DNA of 53,095 bases from Natronospirales bacterium (GTDB lineage: Bacteria > Pseudomonadota > Gammaproteobacteria > Natronospirales > REEB76). The notes below the pieces were generated by a model. The model worked only from the letters and a program-made list of their open reading frames with translations. It was not told where the DNA came from and did not search any database. The stretch lies in contig JAKAXB010000014.1 in NCBI GenBank assembly GCA_021816765.1, positions 1-53,095 of the forward strand, given 5' to 3'. The first letter of the stretch is position 1; each line of letters starts with the position of its first letter. This document shows, one piece after another, positions 47,028 through 53,095 of the stretch. The position numbers and the translations under genes are program-made.

Positions 47028-48311
47028 ATGAAAATTCTGGTTATCGGCAGCGGCGGACGCGAGCACGCGCTGGCGTGGAAGCTGGCGCAGTCGCCGCGCG
47101 TGGACAAGGTGTACGTGGCGCCGGGTAATGCCGGCACGGCGCACGAAAGCCGCTGCGAGAATGTGCGCATTCAGGCCGACAACCTGCGCGGGCTGCTGGA
47201 TTTCGCCCTGGGCCAGGGTGTGGACCTCACGCTGGTGGGGCCCGAGCAACCCCTGGTGCTGGGCATCACCGACCTGTTCACTCTGGCGGGCCTGAAATGC
47301 TTCGGACCGAGCCAGACGGCGGCGCAACTGGAAGGTTCCAAGGCGTTCAGCAAGAATTTTCTCGCCCGCCACCATATCCCCACGGCCGGATACCGCACGT
47401 TTGTGCAGACGGAGGCCGCACTGAAATACCTGCGCGAACACAGCGTGCCCATCGTGGTGAAGGCCGATGGCCTCGCCGCCGGCAAGGGCGTGGTGGTGGC
47501 GCAGACGCCAGCGGAGGCCGAACACGCGGTGCGCGACATGCTCGCCGGCAACGCCTTCGGCGAAGCCGGTCATCGGGTGGTGATCGAGGATTTCCTCGAA
47601 GGCGAGGAAGCCAGCTTCATTGTCATGGCCGACGGCGAGCACGTGCTGCCGCTGGCCACGTCCCAGGACCACAAACGTGTGGGTGAAGGTGACACCGGCC
47701 CCAACACCGGCGGCATGGGCGCCTATTCGCCGGCACCGGTGATAACACCTGAAATCCACGCACGCGTACTGCGCGAGATCATCGGCCCCACGGTGCGCGG
47801 CATGGCGGCGGAGGGCGTGCCCTATACGGGCTTCCTGTACGCGGGACTCATGATTGCAAAAGACGGCACACCGAGGGTACTGGAGTTCAACTGCCGCCTC
47901 GGCGATCCTGAAACCCAACCCATCATGCTGCGGCTCAAATCCGATCTGCTGGAACTTTGTGAAGCGGCCCTCGACGGGAAACTCAACAAGGTAAAAGCAG
48001 ACTGGGATACGTGTGTGGCTCTCGGCGTGGTGCTGGCGGCGGGCGGTTATCCGGGCGAATACAACAAAGGTGATGCCATCACCGGTCTGCCGCCCTTTAA
48101 CATGGATCACGTCAAGGTATTCCATGCCGGTACCGCGGAGCAGGACGGACGCATCGTCACGAACGGCGGCCGGGTACTGTGCGTAACCGCATTGGAGGAT
48201 AGCGTGGCGGATGCGCGTCAGCGTGCCTATCACATCGCTGACGGCATCCATTGGCCGGGGCGTTTCTTCCGCCGCGACATCGGCTGGCGTGCGGTGAGGC
48301 GTGAGGCGTAA
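47028..48311 (+). CDS. purD: Phosphoribosylamine-glycine ligase
   Basis: Makes GAR in purine synthesis. It has 427 residues, the usual length. MKILVIGSGGREHALAWKLAQSPRVDKVYVAPGNAGT at the N-terminus, the ATP-grasp blocks VVKADGLAAGKGVVVA, QDHKRVGEGDTGPNTGGMGAYSP and LEFNCRLGDPETQ are all intact. In relatives purD directly follows purH; here a pseudouridine synthase and higBA lie between them. The stop is followed immediately by a dispersed repeat. Confidence 0.97.
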   Translation: MKILVIGSGGREHALAWKLAQSPRVDKVYVAPGNAGTAHESRCENVRIQADNLRGLLDFALGQGVDLTLVGPEQPLVLGITDLFTLAGLKCFGPSQTAAQLEGSKAFSKNFLARHHIPTAGYRTFVQTEAALKYLREHSVPIVVKADGLAAGKGVVVAQTPAEAEHAVRDMLAGNAFGEAGHRVVIEDFLEGEEASFIVMADGEHVLPLATSQDHKRVGEGDTGPNTGGMGAYSPAPVITPEIHARVLREIIGPTVRGMAAEGVPYTGFLYAGLMIAKDGTPRVLEFNCRLGDPETQPIMLRLKSDLLELCEAALDGKLNKVKADWDTCVALGVVLAAGGYPGEYNKGDAITGLPPFNMDHVKVFHAGTAEQDGRIVTNGGRVLCVTALEDSVADARQRAYHIADGIHWPGRFFRRDIGWRAVRREA

Positions 48312-48419
48312 GGGCCGCTCCCGGCATCCTGCCTCTCGCAGCACTTGCACCTCCCTGTACATCGCGTGAGGTGTGCAAGAGTATTTTTTTGAAAACTTAC
48401 TTGCCAAGGCTTGCTGATT
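48312..48419. repeat. Dispersed repeat, copy 1 (after purD)
   Basis: This 108-base element begins one base after the purD stop. Its first 56 bases match 53 of 56 at 51731-51786, and the rest is recognisably similar up to a shared TTGCTGATT end. It lies between the convergent purD and rho genes. Confidence 0.85.
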
Positions 48420-48458
48420 CACCCCCTGTGCTTCACTCCTCGCCCCGGATTCATCAAG

Positions 48459-49718
48459 TCACGCGCGCTTCATGGAATCGTAGAATTCCGCATTGGTCTT
48501 GGTTTCCTTGAGCTTGTCCAGCAGGAATTCACTGGCAGCCAGCTCATCCATGGGATGCAAGAGCTTGCGCAGAATCCATATTTTCTGCAGTTCGTCCTGC
48601 GCCACCAGCAGTTCCTCGCGGCGCGTGCCGGAACGGTTGATGTTGATGGCGGGAAACACGCGCTTCTCGGCGATGCGCCTGTCGAGATGGATTTCCGAGT
48701 TGCCGGTACCCTTGAATTCCTCGTAGATCACGTCGTCCATGCGCGAACCGGTCTCCACCAGCGCGGTGGCGAGGATAGTGAGCGAACCGCCCTCCTCGAT
48801 GTTGCGCGCCGCGCCGAAAAACCGCTTGGGCCGCTGCAGGGCATTGGCGTCCACACCGCCGGTGAGCACCTTGCCGGAGGCCGGCACCACGGTGTTGTAA
48901 GCGCGCCCCAGACGGGTAATGGAATCCAGCAGAATCACCACATCGCGCTTGTGCTCCACCAAACGCTTGGCCTTCTCGATGACCATTTCCGCGACCTGCA
49001 CATGGCGCGTGGCCGGTTCGTCGAAGGTGGAGGACACCACCTCGCCCTTCACCGAGCGCTGCATCTCGGTCACTTCCTCGGGACGCTCGTCAATGAGCAG
49101 CACGATGAGATAGACCTCGGGATGATTGGCGGTGATACTCTGAGCGATATTCTGCAGCATCATGGTCTTGCCGGCCTTGGGCGGCGACACGATCAGGCCG
49201 CGCTGGCCCTTGCCGATGGGTGCGATCATGTCAATGATGCGCGCGGTGATATCCTCGGTGGAGCCGTTGCCGCGTTCCATTTTGAAGCGCTGCTTGGGGA
49301 ACAGCGGCGTCAGGTTCTCGAACAGCACCTTGCTCTTGGCGTTCTCCGGCGGATCGAAATTGATGTGGTCCACCTTGAGCAGCGCGAAGTAGCGCTCGCC
49401 TTCCTTGGGAGGGCGGATTTTGCCCGCCACGGAATCACCGGTGCGCAGATTGAAACGCCGTATCTGGCTGGGGGAGACATAGATATCGTCCGGCCCCGCC
49501 AGGTAGGAGCCCTCGGCGGAGCGCAGGAAGCCGAAGCCGTCCTGGAGGATTTCCAGCACCCCATCCCCGGAGATCTCCTCGCCGTTGCGGGCATGGGATT
49601 TGAGGATGGAGAAGATCACATCCTGCTTGCGCGAGCGCGCCATGTTCTCGAGGCCCATGGATTCGGCCAGCTCGATGATGGCTTCGGCGGGCCTTTTCTT
49701 CAGTTCCGTAAGGTTCAT
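48459..49718 (-). CDS. rho: Transcription termination factor Rho
   Basis: Hexameric RNA helicase that ends transcription. It has 419 residues, exactly the E. coli length. The N-terminal RNA-binding domain ([40 protein letters not shown]), the cold-shock-like primary site with [30 protein letters not shown], the Walker [14 protein letters not shown] and [15 protein letters not shown] are present. trxA lies upstream on the same strand, 146 bases away. In E. coli rho is autoregulated in its leader; nothing clear can be read here. Confidence 0.99.
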   Translation of the reverse strand: MNLTELKKRPAEAIIELAESMGLENMARSRKQDVIFSILKSHARNGEEISGDGVLEILQDGFGFLRSAEGSYLAGPDDIYVSPSQIRRFNLRTGDSVAGKIRPPKEGERYFALLKVDHINFDPPENAKSKVLFENLTPLFPKQRFKMERGNGSTEDITARIIDMIAPIGKGQRGLIVSPPKAGKTMMLQNIAQSITANHPEVYLIVLLIDERPEEVTEMQRSVKGEVVSSTFDEPATRHVQVAEMVIEKAKRLVEHKRDVVILLDSITRLGRAYNTVVPASGKVLTGGVDANALQRPKRFFGAARNIEEGGSLTILATALVETGSRMDDVIYEEFKGTGNSEIHLDRRIAEKRVFPAININRSGTRREELLVAQDELQKIWILRKLLHPMDELAASEFLLDKLKETKTNAEFYDSMKRA

Positions 49719-49864
49719 AAACGTTGTGTTCTCGGTCTCTCAGGAAATATAGGGATTGCCGGTGGAAATCCGGACTGGAATTTTTCCAGGTCGTTACCGG
49801 TCTTTGGCGGTGATTCGCGGCCGCCGGTTCACTTCATGTCCAACGGCTCCCGCCGTGCGGATGA

Positions 49865-50191
49865 TCACAAATTGGTTTCGATGAACGCCGCCAGTTGCGA
49901 CCTGGACAGGGCGCCGATTTTCTGTGCCTGCACGTTGCCGTCCTTGAACAGCATCAATGTCGGGATACTGCGGATGCCGTATTTCTGCGTAAGCTGCGCG
50001 TTTTCATCTACGTTGACCTTCGCCACCCTGAGTTTGCCCTGGTAGTCGGTGGCGATCTCATCAAGGATGGGGGCGATCATCTTGCAGGGTCCGCACCACT
50101 CGGCCCAGTAATCCACCAGTACCGGCAGGTCGGATTTGAGTACGTCGTTGTCAAAATTGGCGTCGCTGGTATAAACAATATGCTCACTCAC
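49865..50191 (-). CDS. trxA: Thioredoxin 1
   Basis: Cytoplasmic disulfide reductase and the likely electron source for DsbD. From the GTG at 50191 it has 108 residues. A GGAGG ribosome site lies ten bases upstream, so the 23 extra residues of a longer frame are rejected. The active site [19 protein letters not shown] has Cys33 and Cys36, and the cis-proline is in [13 protein letters not shown]. The rho-trxA-rhlB neighbourhood is the same as in E. coli. Confidence 0.97.
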   Translation of the reverse strand: MSEHIVYTSDANFDNDVLKSDLPVLVDYWAEWCGPCKMIAPILDEIATDYQGKLRVAKVNVDENAQLTQKYGIRSIPTLMLFKDGNVQAQKIGALSRSQLAAFIETNL

Positions 50192-50269
50192 GATTAAATG
50201 GCCTCCAAGTGGCTTAACCTGTTCGCATGTAGGCACGAGAACGCATGGGACGTGCAACACTCAACGGGG

Positions 50270-50298
50270 ATATTATGTGACGTGCCGTGCCCGTTTAA
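50270..50298 (-). promoter_or_regulatory. Tentative trxA promoter
   Basis: On the minus strand a -10 box TAATAT (50270-50275) follows a weak -35 TTAAAC (50293-50298) by 17 bases. It lies about 80 bases before the trxA start. The -35 match is poor, so confidence is low. Confidence 0.3.
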
Positions 50299-50449
50299 GG
50301 CACAATATCGCGGCTTGCTCGCGGTTCTGGTAAAAGCGCTGTGAAGTGCAAAATGTCCCGCACGAGGCGCGGGCTGCAGGCATTAGGTGATATTTGAGCC
50401 CAACCACCGCAAGAATGCAAGCCCCGGAGCCCTGTACAAAAAGCAGCCA

Positions 50450-51730
50450 ATGGACCAGCACCTGAGCGATCTGCGTTTTGAATCCCTGGGGCTGGCCGCG
50501 CCCCTGCTCACCAGCCTCATTGAGGCGGGTTTCAGCCGCTGCACCCCCATCCAGGCGGAAGCCCTGCCGTTGCTCCTCAAGGGCCAGGATGTGGCAGGCC
50601 AGGCCCAGACCGGCACCGGCAAAACCGCTGCCTTTCTGCTGGCCTTGTACCAGCGCCTGCTCACCAAACCCGCCGCAGCGGAGCGTCGGCCTACCCAGCC
50701 CCGCGCCCTGGTGGTAGCCCCCACCCGCGAGCTGGCGGTACAGATCCACAAGGACGCAGAAGTCCTCGGCCGGCACACGGGCTTCAAACTGACGGTGGTG
50801 TATGGCGGCGAGAATTACGACAAACAGCGCGATACCGTGACGGCGGGCGTGGATGTGCTGATCGGCACGCCCGGTCGGCTCATAGACTATTTCAAGCAGC
50901 ACATATACGACCTGCGCGCCCTGGATGTGATGGTGCTGGACGAAGCCGATCGCATGTTCGACATGGGTTTCATCGCCGACGTGCGCTTCCTGATGCGCCG
51001 CATGCCGCATCCGACCGAGCGGCTCAACATGCTGTTCTCGGCAACCCTCTCCTACCGGGTCATGGAGCTCTCTTACGAGCACATGAATAACGCCCAATTC
51101 GTGCGCATTGAACCGGACAAGGTCACGGTGAATCGCGTGCGTCAGGTGCTGTACCTGCCAGCCACCACTGAAAAGATTGCCTTGCTGGTCGGGCTGCTGC
51201 GGCAACTGGAAGCGCACCGCACCATGGTGTTCGTGAATACCAAGCGGGTCGCGGAAAATGTGGAAGCCTGGCTCAAAGGCAACGGCTTCAACGCCGCGGT
51301 GCTCTCCGGCGACGTACCGCAGAAAAAGCGCCTGCGCCTGTTGCGCGAATTCACGGAAGGCCAGTTGCCGATCCTCGTCACTACCGACGTGGCCTCCCGT
51401 GGTCTGCATATCCCCGATGTCAGCCATGTCATCAACTTCGACCTGCCCCAGGATGCGGAAGACTACGTGCACCGCATCGGCCGCACCGCACGCGCCGGCG
51501 CCGAGGGCGACGCCGTCAGCTTCGCCTGCGAGGAATACGCTTTTTCGCTGCCGGAGATCGAGGCCTTCATCGGCCACGGCATCCCGCGCGCCGCCCTCAC
51601 GTCCGATCTGCTGCCGGCACTGCAGCCACCGGCGCACCGCGAACGCTATCACGCACATCCGTACCTCACACAGGGACGCAGCCAGGGCCGTGGGCGGCGC
51701 GAGGGACGACGCGGTAGACGCCAGGCGTGA
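50450..51730 (+). CDS. rhlB: ATP-dependent RNA helicase RhlB
   Basis: DEAD-box helicase of the RNA degradosome. From the ATG at 50450 it has 426 residues (E. coli 421). The Q motif [63 protein letters not shown], the SAT motif in MLFSATLS, and [21 protein letters not shown]...[10 protein letters not shown] are present. A basic Arg/Gly-rich tail ([16 protein letters not shown]) ends it. The family and its divergent trxA neighbour support RhlB over other DEAD-box types. Confidence 0.95.
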   Translation: MDQHLSDLRFESLGLAAPLLTSLIEAGFSRCTPIQAEALPLLLKGQDVAGQAQTGTGKTAAFLLALYQRLLTKPAAAERRPTQPRALVVAPTRELAVQIHKDAEVLGRHTGFKLTVVYGGENYDKQRDTVTAGVDVLIGTPGRLIDYFKQHIYDLRALDVMVLDEADRMFDMGFIADVRFLMRRMPHPTERLNMLFSATLSYRVMELSYEHMNNAQFVRIEPDKVTVNRVRQVLYLPATTEKIALLVGLLRQLEAHRTMVFVNTKRVAENVEAWLKGNGFNAAVLSGDVPQKKRLRLLREFTEGQLPILVTTDVASRGLHIPDVSHVINFDLPQDAEDYVHRIGRTARAGAEGDAVSFACEEYAFSLPEIEAFIGHGIPRAALTSDLLPALQPPAHRERYHAHPYLTQGRSQGRGRREGRRGRRQA

Positions 51731-51839
51731 GGGCCGCTCCCGGCATCCTGCCTCTCGCGGCACTTGTACATCCCTGTACATCGCGTAAGGCGTTCACAAA
51801 GTATTGTTTTGAAAGCTTACGGATCAGGGTTTGCTGATT
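51731..51839. repeat. Dispersed repeat, copy 2 (after rhlB)
   Basis: This 109-base element begins directly after the rhlB stop and is the partner of 48312-48419. As with copy 1, it lies between convergent genes (rhlB and the HAD phosphatase). The strongest identity is in the first 56 bases. Confidence 0.85.
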
Positions 51840-51844
51840 TGCCC

Positions 51845-52546
51845 TCACCCCTCACTCCCAACCCGTCGCTTCTTTAAAGGCATGAGTTCCGCCAGCGTTT
51901 CCACCGCCGGAAACTCGTCTATGTCCCGGGCGGGACGCCGCGAGTCCGGCCGGCGCATGGCGACGAGCTCGCGGATACCGTAATCGCAGGCGGCACGCAG
52001 CACCGGCAGACTGTCGTCCGCCAACAAGCTGCTCCCGGGGTCGAAAGACTCCAGCTCCCGCAGGCGCTCCCAGAAAGCGGTGGTTTCCTTTGGCGTACCG
52101 AAGCGGTGCGAGGATACGATGCGGTCAAAATGAGCGTCGAGACGGGTATGTTCCAGCTTGAGCGACAAGGCATCGGCATGGGCATTGGTCACCAGCACCA
52201 GCCGCCGGCCATTTCGGCGCACTTGGCGCATGAATTCCTCGGCATGCGGCTGCACGCGGATCAGATGCTGCCGTTCGCGCTTGAGCGCCAGGATGTCGAG
52301 GTCCAGTTCCCGCGACCAGTAGTCCAGACAGTACCATTGCAGCGTACCTTCCATGCGACGGAAGCGTGGCAGCAACTCCTGTCTTGCCTCTGCCGGCGTA
52401 AGACCGTGACGTTCGCCGTAACGCAGAGGGACGTGCTCCAGCCAGAAATGATTGTCGAAATGCAGGTCCAGCAACGTGCCGTCCATGTCCAGGAACACGG
52501 TATGGATGCGGGACCAGTCTGGGATTCGCTTCGCGGAAGCCGGCAT
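51845..52546 (-). CDS. yrfG: HAD phosphatase, YrfG GMP/IMP nucleotidase type
   Basis: HAD-family phosphatase of 233 residues from the ATG at 52546 (E. coli YrfG 222). Motif I is VFLDMDGTLLDLHFDNHFWLEHVP, then LVLVTNAHADALSLKLEHT (motif II) and GSSLLADDSLPVLRAACDYGI (motif IV). The HFDN..W..HVP..Y block after motif I is characteristic of YrfG, which removes phosphate from GMP and IMP. Upstream in-frame starts at 52558 or 52639 are possible but lie in the divergent promoter region with cysQ. Confidence 0.9.
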   Translation of the reverse strand: MPASAKRIPDWSRIHTVFLDMDGTLLDLHFDNHFWLEHVPLRYGERHGLTPAEARQELLPRFRRMEGTLQWYCLDYWSRELDLDILALKRERQHLIRVQPHAEEFMRQVRRNGRRLVLVTNAHADALSLKLEHTRLDAHFDRIVSSHRFGTPKETTAFWERLRELESFDPGSSLLADDSLPVLRAACDYGIRELVAMRRPDSRRPARDIDEFPAVETLAELMPLKKRRVGSEG

Positions 52547-52605
52547 GGTCGCTATCATATACTCAGCTGCCGCCGGCATTGAACGCCAATCAGAAGGAAC
52601 CGCAC

Positions 52606-53095
52606 TTGCCATATCGTGACGAACCACTGTTGGGGCCATTGCTGGACATCGCCGCGGAAGCGGGTGACCACATCCTCAAAATCTATACCACCGATTTCAC
52701 GGTGAACCTCAAGGCCGATCAATCACCGGTCACGGCCGCCGATATGGCAGCCCACGCTGTTATCGCGCAGGGCTTGCAACGTCTGACGCCGGATCTGCCG
52801 GTGCTGTCGGAGGAATCCAGCCACATTCCCTTTGTGGAACGCCGCCGCTGGGAAAGCTACTGGCTGGTGGACCCGCTGGACGGCACCAAGGAATTCATCA
52901 ACAGAAACGGCGATTTCACCGTGAACATCGCGCTGATACGGAATCACGCGCCGGTGGCCGGCGTGGTATACATCCCGGTGGAGAAAACCAGCTATTACGG
53001 CGTGGTGGGCGCCGGCGCCTATTGCCGGAAACCCGGAATCGTGGTGCAACCGATTCATGTGCAGCCGTTGGACGGGAAACCGGTGCGCGTGGTGG
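52606..53095 (+). CDS. cysQ: 3'(2'),5'-bisphosphate nucleotidase CysQ, 5' part
   Basis: Removes the 3'-phosphate from PAP left by sulfate assimilation. The window edge cuts it after 163 codons, of about 265 expected. A TTG start at 52606 is preceded by AGAAGGAA at suitable spacing. The inositol-monophosphatase fold is shown by LKADQSPVTAADMAAHAVI, LPVLSEESSH and the metal-binding YWLVDPLDGTKEFINRNGDF, followed by TVNIALI. In many gammaproteobacteria nudE lies between yrfG and cysQ; here the two are directly divergent. Confidence 0.93.
   Translation, partial: MPYRDEPLLGPLLDIAAEAGDHILKIYTTDFTVNLKADQSPVTAADMAAHAVIAQGLQRLTPDLPVLSEESSHIPFVERRRWESYWLVDPLDGTKEFINRNGDFTVNIALIRNHAPVAGVVYIPVEKTSYYGVVGAGAYCRKPGIVVQPIHVQPLDGKPVRVV

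Noticed and set aside
46950-48422. 490-codon minus-strand open frame
   Set aside because: Antisense to purD, with its start inside the dispersed repeat.
50273-51781. 502-codon minus-strand open frame
   Set aside because: Antisense to rhlB, starting in the second repeat copy.

Overview
The window is about 53 kb of GC-rich chromosome from a gammaproteobacterium outside the Enterobacterales. The evidence is the gene content and order: dusB-fis, accBC-prmA, rho-trxA-rhlB, a Vfr-like CRP next to trpC and speD, Coq7, DjlA, GlnE, DsbD and heptose-based LPS core genes. Most blocks match chromosomal neighbourhoods I recall from Pseudomonas-like bacteria. I see no rRNA or tRNA gene, no CRISPR array, no prophage and no intact insertion sequence.

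Layout. 1-5.7 kb: a degenerate palindromic repeat, rplM-rpsI, a 2Fe-2S ferredoxin and a DUF481 outer-membrane protein, diverging from a GlcF-type Fe-S protein and coq7, then speD with a small membrane-protein partner. 5.9-12.3 kb: crp converges on a minus-strand block rpe-gph-trpE-trpG-trpD-trpC. 12.4-19.4 kb: mixed genes (CopD-like membrane protein, methyltransferase, djlA, purC, an unusual cis-prenyltransferase, a secreted protein of unknown function, a multi-span membrane protein, a cobalamin-binding BtuF-like protein without signal peptide). 19.6-24.0 kb: a plus-strand cluster of a SrkA-like kinase, a GNAT acetyltransferase, a RimK-type ATP-grasp ligase with an RLAN N-terminus, and a YihY protein with a C-terminal winged-helix-like region. 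24.0-30.5 kb: glnE, a CHCC zinc finger, a core glycosyltransferase, hldD and waaF on the minus strand. 30.5-34.5 kb: an RlmL-type methyltransferase, an IS30-type transposase remnant, and groES-groEL behind a perfect CIRCE operator. 34.6-48.3 kb: cutA, dsbD with a doubled N-terminal domain, a TlpA-like thioredoxin, aroQ, accB, accC, prmA, a DUF3426 protein, dusB, fis, purH, then a pseudouridine synthase and a higBA module inserted before purD. 48.3-53.1 kb: rho and trxA diverging from rhlB, a YrfG-type HAD phosphatase, and the start of cysQ, cut by the window edge.

How the genes work together. Most are housekeeping: tryptophan and purine synthesis, fatty-acid initiation, LPS core, chaperonin, periplasmic thiol chemistry, transcription termination and RNA decay. 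The best candidate for a little-studied system is the overlapping GNAT / RLAN-ATP-grasp pair (20662-22646), which looks like a peptide- or amide-bond-forming unit. Other points of interest are the isolated cis-prenyltransferase, the doubled DsbD sensor domain, the CIRCE control of groESL, the missing ilvE and nudE, and several dispersed palindromic repeats. All product calls rest on reading the protein sequences; no database search was run.
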